Part shown: positions 22,601-34,191 of the stretch, piece after piece
How the letters are laid out: every line of letters starts with the position of its first letter
Numbering within the stretch: the stretch's first letter is position 1
The notes under the pieces: generated by a model
What the model saw: the letters and a program-made list of their open reading frames with translations, nothing else
What the model was told of the DNA's origin: nothing
The model's database searches: none
Program-made: the position numbers and the translations under genes
Assembly (NCBI RefSeq): GCF_029784135.1
Contig: NC_073745.1
Span: forward strand, 242,757,624-242,821,623
Direction of reading: 5' to 3'
Source of the DNA: Toxorhynchites rutilus septentrionalis
Taxonomy: Eukaryota > Arthropoda > Insecta > Diptera > Culicidae
DNA length: 64,000 nucleotides

Positions 22601-24264
22601 CCAACTGGCGCCTTAATGGAAGTGTTGGGGAACATGAGCATGCTGAATATTAACATCTCGTTTGCTGACCTAATAAAACGAATAAATATGGTGTTTGTTA
22701 TCCAATTGTATGTTTTGAAGAAATATTGTAGGGGTTTCACATTTTATTCAGAGTGTAAATTTCTCAAGCTAGCCTTACAACAAATTACTTTCTCATTTCT
22801 CATAGTGCATTCATAGATTTTAAATCTATTAGTTTCATACAAAATAAAAGCACGAAAATATTTTTAAACCTTATACATTATCATAGAATTGTTTAACGCA
22901 TTCATTGAGAAAATCCCAAACTAACACAATAAACAAAAAAAAAAGTCCCGGAATTCCAATCCTGTTCCCAATGTGACTTCCTATCTATGCAAATGGAATG
23001 CTAAAATATTCCCACAACTCGGAAATTAAATCTCACATTTTACATCTTGCTGGGATAAGAATGTGAAGCCAACGATTGTGATTTTTCTCCATTTGACTCT
23101 GTGCGGTACGAGTCACAGCGAGGGCAAACTTTTCCCTGCACGCAATTCATTTTGTTTAAGATAACACCCAGTGTTATGAAGCAAACCTTGCCAGATAAGC
23201 ACACCCTTCATTTTTATTGATAAAACTTATTCTCAGCTCTGGGGCAGGAACAGAACCAGGGATGCGTCCAATTGAAATTTGTGATGTGACGAGGTTACAT
23301 ATCTTGCGAGGGCAGCCTCATTTTCATCTCCTGCTGTGAGTGTTGAGACGGAAGGGTTGCATGGAAAATGAACTGAATTGTTTTGAACCCACACAAGCCC
23401 CAAACGACGGAACCACGACTAGTGCCTTGTTGGTTTTAGGAGGAAGTAATATTTGTTAAAATACACCAGAGATGCTTCTCTGGTGCTGCTTGTCTGTACT
23501 CTTATCCGCTGGATGGAACCAACGAGAGTGCGCTGTTATCATATTCATTTATCAAACGTTCCCAAAGCGAGAGCTTCTTCTTCCACGGGGTTCGCCAACA
23601 GTAGACCCCGTGGATTAGATTGAATAACTTCCTTGGTCTTGTTCACTGTTGTATTTGTTCTAAGTTTATATTTGATTCAGTGCATGTTTTCGTGATTTAC
23701 AGCTTGTGAATTATTCTGCGATTCACATGATGTACTCAACGCCCCCCATGAGAGGTGACATAGTTGAGTTGTAAAGTTTTCGGGAGTGTACCAAAATTTG
23801 CATTTCATTCACATTTCAGGAGCCAGAGAGAAGCAAGATAATGGAACTAATATTTAAGCCGCAATATTCGCTGCTGGACTGAACGATAGCGTTCCGTTCA
23901 CACACTTAGGTCCAAACATTTACCATCCAGATATAAGTCCATCATCATATCTTCAAGCTGAACAATTGTAGACTCGACTTTGGGCTCATTTGCCGCTACC
24001 ATTGGATCGGAATTAAGTTGGATTTAAGTGCTTTTTGGTTTACTGTTCTTTCGTTAATGCCTGAAGTACCTCTTTCAAAGTTTCCTTGGCTTTCAGGACA
24101 AATTTTGACTACTCCAGATAGAAATTATTAATGTAACAAAAGTTACTTAAAGTTGATCGAAACAGTATATGCATGTACTTGAGATGCAATAATTTGTGAG
24201 TCGATAGCGCTCTGTAGGATCGATGATCATCAAAGATTATTGGATTGCTTTTCTAGTGGAAGGT
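19641..24264. other. 4.6 kb without recognisable repeat or gene
   Basis: No RT, transposase, TIR pair or SINE promoter was seen. GC is higher around 22000-22600 and 23400-23650. A short hairpin CCACGGGG...CCCCGTGG stands at 23584-23614. Open frames of 60-97 residues overlap on both strands near 22020-22580 without a recognisable domain. This is the most likely place in the window for unique host DNA (intron or regulatory sequence), by exclusion only. Confidence 0.4.
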
Positions 24265-24311
24265 GGAGCCACCGCTTGAGGGAACATATAATAATCGCTG
24301 GGGGCCAAGTT
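24265..24311. repeat. 46-bp detached mariner segment
   Basis: GGAGCCACCGCTTGAGGGAA and the following 26 bases up to GGGGGCCAAG are repeated at about 25943-25988 inside the mariner relic, where they encode the residues around the third catalytic Asp. No mariner homology was seen on either side of this copy. Confidence 0.75.
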
Positions 24312-24319
24312 TTAAGTGC

Positions 24320-25729
24320 AAACCTAACAAGCAAGCAACAGCGTAGTGGCGCACCAAATAGTGCCACTTTTTTCGATTGTTTCAGCTGCGTGCTTTAGCT
24401 GAAACAAAATGATCTACAATTGCATCTAAATCAAGGTCTTAGCGAATGTCGATCGAATGAATTACCAAGCCATTGAGTCGAGCTTGGTTCATTTTAGCAC
24501 GCAGATATTTTTTAATCAATTTAAATTTGCTGAAACTGCGTTCGCACAATGCCACTAAAACTGGAAGCGGCAGTGAAATTCGTAGCGCCATGATAGAATA
24601 AAATGCTTCGAGAGAATAGGCTATATGAATAAAAAAAAGTATTTCCTTATTCTACTCGTTTTCCAGTAAAGTAAACTTTGTTAGTATTTACTTGAATTCG
24701 TATGAATAACAGTTTACTTTACTGATTTCGTTTTCGGAATTCGAACATAGTTTTACTTTGTCAAACAACTGTCAGCAGATTGTTTTGGCTTGTGATCCGC
24801 AAAGCAAATATACTACCAGGTATATTACTTCCCGATTTGTCTATGGAATGGTAGGCCAAAAAAGTAAAAAGCCGTTTTTAGACCATCGATTGAATGTATC
24901 TCAACGACTTATCTATTGAAAGCGATAAAAAGATATTCTGCTTCCTTCGGTTCCTTCAGTTCTGTTAATGTTCCGGCTTCGCCGAACGTTGAACAAAAAG
25001 GGATCACAGTAATATTAAAGAAACATAAAAACTAGTTTTGCAACGCTCCACCTCTGGTTTCCCCATAGTTGAATAGAAAGGTTCTTGTTAAAAAATTACG
25101 TTTTCGTGACTAAACCTATACAACTACTTTAAATTATCATCATCTCCCTCTGCGTAATTTGTAATTCAGGACCGATGCCACAAAAAGTGGAAACGGAATG
25201 TTTGACGCGTCCTAATATTTGTTTTTTTTTAACTATGAGCGCTATATGGCAGCATTAAACATAAACCGGATATGATATCAAAACGAATAAAAAAGTTTCA
25301 GACGCAAAGTATGCTCATGAGCACACTTGATAACTACGAAGTAAATACTTGATAAATGCTGTTTTATTCATACGAAATCAAGTAAACTTCCATTTTCGAA
25401 AAGTAAATACTTAGTTGTCACTTTTATTCATACCAAACGTTATAAAAACTCAATCTCACTGCTCGACAGCTCGATTGAAGTAAAGTAAAGCTGAATTTTG
25501 TTTTTATTCATATGGCCTAATATCTGAGAATAATGTTCAAGATGCCTAAAGACGTCGAAGCGTCAGGTAAGGGAATTGGTCTTGAACACTTCCACCTCTG
25601 ATATAAGTTCCTTTGTTTCAACATCTTATGAATACTTCCATCCGAAATTTGACGCAACCTGTTCAATTGATCCATGCTCATAGATGTTAGTTCGTCTCTC
25701 GTTATAAATGAAAAAGCTGATCCATGTAG
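24320..25729 (-). pseudogene. hAT-type transposase C-terminus split by a MITE
   Basis: On the minus strand, left of the MITE (24618-24430), the frame reads MALRISLPLPVLVALCERSF then SKFKLIKKYLRAKM and NQARLNGLVIHSIDIR before a stop. This is the conserved hAT dimerisation region (CERSFSKLKLIK block) found in hAT transposases and ZMYM/ZNF862-like host proteins. Right of the MITE (25729-25518) the same strand gives upstream residues (TRDELTSMSMDQLNRLRQIS). Removing 24619-25517 and one TA copy rejoins the two parts, though one frameshift may also be present. The right edge abuts a mariner end at 25732. It is interrupted and truncated, so not functional. Confidence 0.75.
24619..25517. mobile_element. 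899-bp non-autonomous element with TA target duplication
   Basis: The ends GGCTATATGAATAAAAA and, on the other strand, GGCCATATGAATAAAAA form TIRs. TA flanks both ends (24617-24618 and 25518-25519). Inverted words such as CAGTAAAGTAAAC and TTACTTGA lie inside both ends. There is no coding capacity. The TA duplication suggests mobilisation by a Tc1/mariner-type transposase. Confidence 0.8.
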
Positions 25730-25731
25730 TA

Positions 25732-26700
25732 GGGCTGAAAAGTCCCGAGATTTTTAATGAAAAATCATTTTTTGGGCAAAGCTGTATTCATTCCTCAACA
25801 TAGTTTCCTTCGCGGGGCAATGCACTTGGTATAGCGAGTTTCCAACATTTCGATTCCCTTTCTGTAGTACGAAACGTCTAATTATTCGAAATATTCCTCA
25901 TATTCTGCGATGACTTCCTCATTCGATGTGGATCTCTTTTCCTGGAGCCACCGCTTGAGGGAACATATAATAATCGCTGGGGGCCAAGTCTAGAGAATAT
26001 GGTGGGTGAGCAGCCAATTGGAATAATTATTTGTCCAACTTGGCCATCCCATTCAAGGATGTATGCGACGATGCGTTGTCGTGATGATACAGTTCTTTGT
26101 TCTTCACCTTATGGGGTCGTTTTTTCTTTATTTCGACGTTCAGTTTGTTCAATAACGCTGCATAATACTCTTCGGTAACTGCTTTTCCTTTCTGCATGAC
26201 ATTGATGAATATTATGCCATGCACATCCCAAAAAAACGGCTTGTCAGCCACTCTGCAGGCTGCCTATTGGACTCAGGAGTGTGGAAATTGATCCACGTTT
26301 CATCCATTACCACAAAACGTCGAAAGAAGTTCACTCGATTACGCTTCAACAACGCCAAACCGGCTGTTGAATCATCAACGCGCCGCTGTTTTTGGTCGAC
26401 GGTCAGCAAACGCGGCACCCATCGCGCGGATAGTTTTTTCATGTCCAAAATGACGTGCAAAATGTATCCCACTTTTGTAATGCCTACGACCTCAGCGTAA
26501 CTTCACTTTACAATCGCTCAAAACGAGTCGATTCATTTGTTTTACGATTTCTGAATTCGTAGCCTCTTTTGACCTTCCAGAGCGAGGTGCATCTACTGCG
26601 GTGTCCCATTTAAAATTCACTAAACCACCGATAAACTGTTGTTCTCGAAGGAGCAGAAGTATTACCGGTATGGACAGATTCCATGCCAACTCGTCCTAGG
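25732..26700 (-). pseudogene. Mariner transposon relic, DD34D
   Basis: A minus-strand transposase in pieces: a hinge region near 26660-26500 (NFKWDTAVDAPRSGRSKEA), LSARWVPRLLT and MDETWINFHTPESNRQ near 26300 (first Asp), ELYHHDNASSHTS near 26080 (second Asp), and HPPYSLDLAPSDYY near 25995 (third Asp). Thirty-four residues separate the second and third Asp, counting one in-frame TAA at 26027-26029. A frameshift lies near 26240. The 3' end GGGCTGAAAAGTCCCGAG at 25732 after TA is a typical mariner TIR; no partner TIR was found near 26700. It is dead. Confidence 0.85.
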
Positions 26701-28612
26701 AAATTGTTTAAATTTTCATAAAAAAATATCAAAACAAATTTGAAGAAAAATTTCACTGAATTAATTATTTTTAAAATTGAAATTCATTCAAACGTGTTTT
26801 TTTTTTTGAATAAAAAAATATGTGAATAGCCCTTACAATTTCCAACGATACATTGAAAGATGGGCACTTTTACAGGGAAAAAGTTTTTCTAACAGCAACT
26901 CTTTCATGTTTTCTTTGAAAAAATCACTATCAATCCTAATTTCGTTAAGATAGCGATTAGGAGTATCTGACAAAGTTTTAGATCTCATGAAAATATGAAC
27001 TTTTGTCGAAGACATTAGCTTTCTATCTTGTATAGTTTTTAGAATACATGGCATTTGTTATGGAGACGTCTTGAAAATAATGTTTGAATCATAACATTGT
27101 TATGTGTAAATTCTCGTTTGCGTTTTACATGTTCTTGACATGTTTCAAAATAAAAAAAAAGTTCACATAATATGCAAATCGAACTAATTTATACATAAAA
27201 ATGTTACGAGTTAAACATAGATAATAATAATGATAAAAAATAGCAAATAGTAATAGTAGTAATAGTAAAAAGTCAAAGAAAACATAAAAAAGTTGTTATT
27301 GTGATTTGTCGAGTTGTAAGGATATCAACCGGAAATCATCAATATTTTCTATCAGCATCTCTTCCAAGTTTTTACTTTTAGCTTCTATTCTACGTATGAT
27401 TGTGTTTCTTGACAGCGACTTTTTTATTTGTTTTTTCAGATTCATTGTTAAAATTTTCGAACAATAATTCTCCTATTGCAATACTCCTTCCGCCGTCCTC
27501 AGAAGGCTTCGTATGCTTTAATAAAATTCCCTTCAAATGATGCAATTTTTGCTGTTTTCGATCTCGAGAAAACTCGTGAAAACAAACATTCATTTAGAGC
27601 CAACGATACTTTCTTTTTATTTTATTATATTTTTGGGAACAACTGGTGTTGTACATGATTTCAGTAACGTGTAAATATTAGACAGGCGGGCGACTAGGAA
27701 AAGTCTACGCTTTGGTCACTCCTGCGCTATAGCTTCTCCACGCTATTCCAATTGTATACACAGTATGCGTTCTTATAATGCAGCTTTAGGGGGGACCCCG
27801 GTCTGGAAGGTCGAAAAAAATCGATTTTTCTGCATTTTTGGGAAGCTTATGTCCTCAGAAATGTAGTCCTAAAAGGATTTTTTGATATATCATGGAATAT
27901 AGTATTGATGCACGAATTTTAAAACGCGTTTTTCTCGAAACCATGTTTTTTTCAGTAAGTGGTATCGATATCTCAGGATCTAATCAACCGATTTGGCCGA
28001 TTTTTTTTCAGCAAAATAGATTATTTAAAGCGTTACATAGCCGTTATTTGATATCTCATTTTCTAGATTTTTATAAGCTTTCGAATACAATGCCGGGTTT
28101 ATCGCCCGCACACTACGCTACTGCAAGCAAGCATCAACTAAATTTGAGTTGAAGGTTTTTCGGGAGATTGTTCAACTTCAAATAAAAGAAATTGAATTGA
28201 AATCTTATTGATTGATTTTTCCCTAACGGTTTTCCTTTCAAATCCTAATATTTTTTTATAATTCTAAAAATACAAACTCTACCCACTAGAGAAAGAACAG
28301 ACATTAATTTTTTTGTTTTCATTCTTGGCTGTTTTTTCAATATTAACCTTAACCTTGTTTTGAAGGCATTCCGCGTCTACTCGGGCCTACCCGTCTCGGA
28401 GTTGACAGCACCCTCTCAAAATCAATTAATTTTTTGGATGTCGGTTTGCTAACTCGATATTTGCACATGAAACGTTTTTTGCACGTTCTAAGTCTATTTT
28501 GTTCAAAAATGGAAACTTCCATAGTAATGTGTCCAATGAATGATTTTTGAGAAATAGCCAGGATTATGAAAAAAAATCATGAACCCGAATCTAAGTTCCC
28601 CAATCAATAGTT
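26701..28612. other. No gene recognised; AT-rich, some dispersed-repeat-like sequence
   Basis: AT-rich with only short frames. A segment at about 27790-28120 (GGGGGGACCCCGGTCTGG onward, then GATATCTCAGGATC) looks repeat-like, but no ends were defined. Confidence 0.35.
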
Positions 28613-28970
28613 AACATTTTATTTGTTTTTTTTTTATTTCGTTTATTTTTACAGGCTCAGTTACTTAAGTTTAAAGGAGCCGAATTCTTAAATATAATTT
28701 TAAAACTATATATATAATCAATTTTCTTACATCTATGGTTAGTAAGGTGGAAAACCGATTACTCGCGGTGTACTCGAGTTTAGGAGGGTGACATATTTTT
28801 AGGAGAAGGATGGGATATAAGGAAATTGTAACAATGTTGATGAACACTCATTTCATAAATCTATTCGTATATCTATAGTGTATTTACATTTCAACTTATT
28901 CTACTATTTATAGCAAGGGGACGAATTACCCGCAAAGGATGGAAAGGAGGGTATAAGGATGTAGGGACAA

Positions 28971-30395
28971 TCACACACGAAGATCTATAGCTTTAAGGAA
29001 AACATATATATGGGACATGTAATCAAGGTCTAACCGAGCCAACACATCTCTCACCGGCACATTGGGCTGTCTTCCTCGGGCCAGAAGGGAGTTTTCTAAA
29101 TTCGATCTGGCGACCAGATACACCTCGCACGACCAAACAATGTGCTCGATGTCGTGATAACCTTGGCCACAAACGCAGAGATTGCTGCTGGCAAGATTGA
29201 AACGAAAGAGTAGTGCATCTAACGAACAGTGATTGGACATGAGTCGGCAGAAGGTGCGAATAAAGTCCCGACTCAAGTCTAGACTTTTGAACCACGGTTT
29301 GAGGCTAACCTTAGAGATAATCGAGTGAAACCACCGGCCCAATTCATCTTCATTCCATTTGCGTTGCCAGTTAGCGATGGTATTTTTGCGGACTAAAGAA
29401 TAAAATTCATTGAAGGCGATTTGACGCTGATAAATATCGCCTTCAATTGCACCTACCTTTGCTAATGAGTCAGCCCTCTCATTACCCGGAATGGAGCAAT
29501 GTGAAGGGACCCAGATAAAGGTAATGACATAACAGCGTCTGGATAAAGCACTCAAAATTTCTCGTATTCTCTCAAGGAAGTACGGCGAGTGCTTTTCCGG
29601 CCTCACTGAACGGATAGCTTCGACAGAGCTAAGACTATCCGTTACAATGTAATAGTGTTCAACATGTCGTGAGGCGACGCTGTCCAGTGCCCAATGAATT
29701 GCTGCCAATTCAGCAATATACACTGAGCAAGGATTCTGAAGACTGTGTGAGGTGCTAAAAAATTCGTTGAACACTCCAAATCCTGTGGACTCGTTTATAG
29801 TGGACCCATCAGTAAAGTACATATTATCACAATTGATAACCCCATACTTTTCATCGAAGATCGTTGGAGCGATCCTCGATCGTTGGTAATCTGAATATCC
29901 ATGGATATCTTGCTTCATGGACAGATCAAAATGCACAGAGGAATTGATGTAGTCAGGGAAACAAACACGGTTGGGAATATACGAAGAAGGATCAACCTGC
30001 ATGGAGATGAATTCATGATATGAACTCATGAATCCGGAGTGAAAATTTTGCTCGATCAGCTGCTCAAAATTTCCGATCACCAAAGGGTTCATGACCTTAC
30101 ACCGGATGAAGAACCGAAGAGATAATAATTTGAAGCGATCTTTTAGTGGGAGTAGGCCTGCCAAAACTTCGAGACTCATGGTATGCGTTGAGGGCATACA
30201 TCCCAACGCGATACGGAGACAAAGATACTGAATTCGCTCGAGTTTAATGAGGTGTGTTTTGGCAGCTGATTGAAAACAGAAACTGCCATACTCCATCACT
30301 GAGAGAATAGTTGTTCGATACAACATTATAAGATCTTCGGGATGGGCTCCCCACCAGGTGCCGGTAATTGTACGGAGAAAGTTCTTTGTTGGCAT
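28971..30395 (-). pseudogene. ORF2 3' part: RT thumb and RNase H
   Basis: 474 residues in the third ORF2 frame. The N-terminal part (FLRTITGTWWGAHPEDL) continues the RT domain. RNase H follows with its acidic residues in MYFTDGSTI, YIAELAAIHWAL and YIVTDSLSS and the late block WVPSHCSIPGNERADSLAK. A C-terminal CCHC-like segment CVCGQGYHDIEHIVWSC follows. RNase H removes RNA from the cDNA hybrid. The protein itself looks intact; it is cut off from the upstream RT by a small indel near 30385 after SKKCQQR. It ends at the normal stop before the 3' UTR, since truncated copies share the same end (FLKAIDLRV). Confidence 0.85.
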
Positions 30396-31306
30396 TTTTT
30401 ACTCAGATACCTAATATGGGCCCCCCAAGTACATTTGGAGTCGAACCAGACCCCAAGATACTTGGATGACATAGCATGAGTGATCGGTTTACCCAAAAGT
30501 TGAAGCTTTGGTTTTGCTGGTCTATGCTTCCTAGAAAGAACCACCATCTCTGTTTTCTCCGTGGAGAATTCGATCCCTAGCCCAATGGCCCAGGTTGAAA
30601 AATTGTTCAAAGTATCTTGTAAGGGTCCTTGCAGGTCGGATTCGTTTGATCCTACGACAGACACCACTCCATCATCTGCAAGTTGTCTTAGGCTGCAATT
30701 TTGTGTAAGGCAATTGTCGATGTCGCTTACATAGAAGTTGTACAAAAGGGGGCTTAAACATGAGCCCTGGGGGAGGCCCATGTAAGAGACCCGACTTACT
30801 GCCGAATCTCCGTGAGAAAAGTTCAAATGTTTCTCACAAAGCAAGTTATATAACATATTATTCAATAGAGGCGGCAGACCCCGAGAGTGTAATTTGTCCG
30901 ACAAAACCTCTATTGAAACAGAATCGAAGGCCCCCTTTATGTCCAAGAATACTGAAGCCATTTGTTTTTTTTCGGCGTAAGCCATTTGAATTTTTGAAGA
31001 AAGCAACGCAAGACAATCATTCGTCCCCTTGCCCCTGCGGAACCCATATTGTGTATCTGAGAGTAAGCCATTCGTTTCAACCCAACGATCAAGGCGAAAC
31101 AAGATCATTTTCTCCAACAATTTCCGTATACAAGACAGCATTGCTATTGGGCGGTACGAATTGAAGTCGGACGCGGGTTTTCCGGGTTTTTGAATAGCTA
31201 TAACTCGTACTTGTCTCCAATCATCTGGAACAATATTATTCTCCAGAAACCGATTGAATAAATTCAACAAGCGATGTTTCGCCACATCAGGGAGGTTTTT
31301 CAACAA
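30326..31306 (-). pseudogene. ORF2 middle part: reverse transcriptase
   Basis: 326 residues with the RT blocks in order: IAIQKPGKPASDFNSYRPIA, FLDIKGAFDSVSIEVL (first catalytic Asp), YMGLPQGSCLSPLLYNFYVS and LRQLADDGVVSVV (catalytic Asp pair), then STEKTEMVVLSRK and SSKYLGVWFDSK. All catalytic residues are present. Upstream it is separated from the endonuclease by a frame break near 31350; downstream the frame ends in a spurious PAPGGEPIPKIL tail caused by the indel near 30385. Confidence 0.85.
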
Positions 31307-31347
31307 GTTGAACTTAATTCTATCCGATCCCGGAGCAGAAGAGAATT

Positions 31348-32564
31348 CTAAGAAGAGAATTCTACCATCGAAAACTCGGAATCAAGATCGCACCTACCTT
31401 GTGGTATATCTCGAACAATTTTTTGCACAGGAGCGGAATCAGGACAAACCTTCCGTGCAAAATCAAAAATCCATCGATGTGAATATTCTTCGCTTTCATT
31501 CGTTGAAGAGCGATTTCTCATGTTTCGAGCCACTTTCCATAATTTTTTCATTGACGTTTCTCGTGACAAACCTCCCACGAAATTTCGCCAATAAGCACGT
31601 TTTTTCCCTTTGATTAAGTTTTTAAATTGATCTTCAAGGGCTAAATACGTTTGAAAATTGTCAGGGGTTCCACGTTTCCGAAAAGCTTTAAATGCATTAG
31701 ATTTTTCTACATAAAGCTTGGAACATTGGCTATCCCACCATAGATTGGGAGGCCTTCGGGAAATGGTGGAACCTGGGATGGGTTTCGTTTGAGCGCGAAC
31801 CGCGCTGTCATAGATCAAACGAGAAAGGAAGTTATACTCCTCCAATGGAGGTAAACCATCTCTGGAATTGATGGCTAGAGCAATCGCGTCCGCATATTTT
31901 TTCCAGTCAATGTGTCTTGTGAGGTCATATGCCATGTTTATAGATTCAGAAGAATTCGACCCAATGGTGATGGAAATTTTGATTGGCAAGTGATCACTAC
32001 CGTTGGGGTCCTGGATTACATTCCACTTGCAATCTAACGATAGTGAATTCGAGCAAAGCGAGAGGTCAAGAGCACTTGGGTTAGCAGGAGGTTTAGGTAC
32101 ACGTGTTGTTGTTTTGTGTTGAGAGTTGAAGTCTCCCAAGATCAATCGTGGCTCAGGAAAGAGTGAGCACATGTCATCAAGTTGTTTGCGGCTAACCGCA
32201 GCTCTCGGAGGCCAATACAAGCTGACAATACAGAGGTCTTTGCCTCTGATGTTTGCATGACAAGCAACAGCTTCGATCCCTCCAATAGATTGAAGGTCAA
32301 TTCTAAAAAATGAGTGGCACTTATTGATCCCCAAAAGCACCCCTCCGTATCTATCATCACGGTCCAAGCGTATAATATTAAAATCGTGGAAAGAGATATC
32401 ATCTCGAAGAGAAAGAGAAGAGAAAGCCAAGTTTCGGACAGAGCAGAAACATCACAATTGAAGTTATGAATTAAAAATTTGAATGTATCCAATTTAGGGA
32501 TAAGACTACGACAATTCCACTGTAAAACAGTGATATCTCCGACCTCTCTATTTGAATTAGACAT
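31348..32564 (-). pseudogene. ORF2 5' part: apurinic-type endonuclease
   Basis: ORF2 starts at the ATG at 32564 (MSNSNREVGDITVLQWNCRS) and overlaps the ORF1 stop by 8 nt. The APE-type endonuclease that nicks the target shows LQWNCRS, SALSETWL, RYGGVLLGI, LILGDFNSQH and NGSDHLPIKIS, so the catalytic Asn, Glu, Asp and His are present. A one-base frameshift near 32425, directly after SETWL, splits it. A 14-bp tandem duplication of AGAATTCTCTTCTT near 31336-31363 adds a stop and shifts frame before the RT. With one copy of that word removed the frame would run EFSSAPGSDRIKF. Confidence 0.85.
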
Positions 32565-33859
32565 CAAGAGAGATAATCATTGCAAGGAGGGGCCATGTTT
32601 GCATCAATTGTTGCAAAATTGTCTTTAATACTGGAAGCATTGAGATGACAAGGGTTCTGATGGAGTCGGAAACATTAAAACACTTGAAGATTTGATCCAA
32701 AAGGTCAGACAACTTTATAAATCCCGATTGGGAAGTTGAACTGGACGGAAAAATAGGGACAGTTGGGGTTTTTGATGTCCCCTCGAGTGCTGGGTCGTTC
32801 GAAGATGAAATATTCCCACGGAAGCCAGGAGGAACCTGGTTTTGCTTGTCCGCTGCACTCGATTTTTTAGGCAAGCTAACAGAGGATATAACCGTGGGGA
32901 CTTGTTCTTGAACTTTGGGAGTGGTCACATTTTTGCGCCGGGGATTCCCTTTGAAAATAAACGGTGTGCCCCCGCTAGCTGTGTCCGCTTCCATTTCATC
33001 AACTGGCAACGTGGAAAAGGTATTGTGTGTTGAGATTGGTTGTTCTTGTTGTTGGGTCAGTGGCGAAGCGCCCTTTAAAATTTCCGCAAATGTGCGCTTC
33101 GAGCGTTCCTTTAAAGAGCGCTTCTGTTTCTCCCAGCGACTCTTGTAAGTTTCACAAACTGAGAGCTCGTGTGGGGATCCCCCGCAATATGGACATTTAT
33201 GCTCAGTCGCACTGCAGGATTTCCCCTCATGTTGCTCTCCGCAAGTGGCACAGCGCTCCTTGTTGGCACAATAATCCGAAGTGTGACCAACTGACTTGCA
33301 TTTGTTGCAAGTCATGGGCTTTGGCACGAAGAGTCGCACAGGTAGTCTCAATTTGTCCACCATAACGTAGTCAGGGAGGGCGGCACCAGCAAAGGTGACT
33401 CGAAACGAGTCGGACGGCGTAAATTTAGTTTGGTCCCCATCATGGGAAAGTTTCCCGAGTTGGCGACAGTCTAAGATTTTCACTTCCATTGAGGGGAGCT
33501 TCTTGAACTTGCCTTTTCCTTCTGCTTTTATTTGTTCGCTCGTCAGACCCGTTTCAGTTATCACCCCCTCAATTTCTACGTTATGGGAGGGTATAAATGT
33601 TCGATATTCGAGAGTGAAATGTTGATCAGCAACAATCTCGTTTGCGTGTTTCCGGTCATTCACGACAACTCGCAATTTGTTCGGTCTAACCCTGCGAATT
33701 TCAAATACAGAAGTGTATCTGGCCAGATCTTTCATGATCTGAATCACGTTAAGGTTTTTTCCTTTCGGTTTTGGCCGGAGGAAAACAACCCACGGGCCAG
33801 TTCCAGGTGCATCTTCTGGATAAACTCTGACACGTGGAGCGGAGACAACAGAGGGGGAA

Positions 33860-33891
<32 letters not shown>

Positions 33892-34191
33892 TGAGGATGA
33901 GGACGAGGACGAGGACGAGGATGAGGATGAGGACGAGGACGACGATTGGGTTGGATCGGAAGCATCAGAAGGGGGAAGCGAAATCGATGATGGGAGAGGG
34001 GGAGTGGAAGTACCAGTGGGTTGAGAAGAGAGGCTTGCAATTTTCTTAGAGGGGGGCTTGGTAGGATGAGCGGATTCGTCCCCAGAAGAATTATCTTCCT
34101 TATGAGGGACTCGTTTATGTTTTTTCCCAGTTCTTGTATGAGATTCATTATCGGAGATCTCCATCTCTGGAGATCCTCCACTATACTCCAT
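32557..34191 (-). CDS. ORF1 (gag-like, nucleic-acid-binding) of the retrotransposon
   Basis: An intact 544-residue frame. Order: acidic and basic N-terminus (MEYSGGSPEMEISDNESHTR), a run of about 30 serines at roughly residues 83-115 encoded by a TCN/TCA microsatellite, a folded RNA-binding region (residues about 120-290), then three zinc knuckles at about 295-345: CNKCKSVGHTSDYC, CATCGEQHEGKSC and CPYCGGSPHELSVC. The last part is Ser/Pro-rich. Such proteins package the element RNA and act in the ribonucleoprotein that reaches chromatin. The stop TAA sits inside the ORF2 start (ATGTCTAA). It is the only intact long frame of the element and could in principle still be made. Confidence 0.9.

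Noticed and set aside
23584..23614. CCACGGGG...CCCCGTGG hairpin as a terminator or small RNA
   Set aside because: An 8-bp stem alone is expected by chance at this scale and no other signal supports it.
30760..31164. Plus-strand 134-residue ORF
   Set aside because: Antisense shadow of the RT domain on the minus strand.
33744..34181. Pro/Arg-rich minus-strand ORF overlapping ORF1
   Set aside because: It is the alternate frame of the serine repeat and flanks; the ORF1 frame has zinc knuckles and family similarity.
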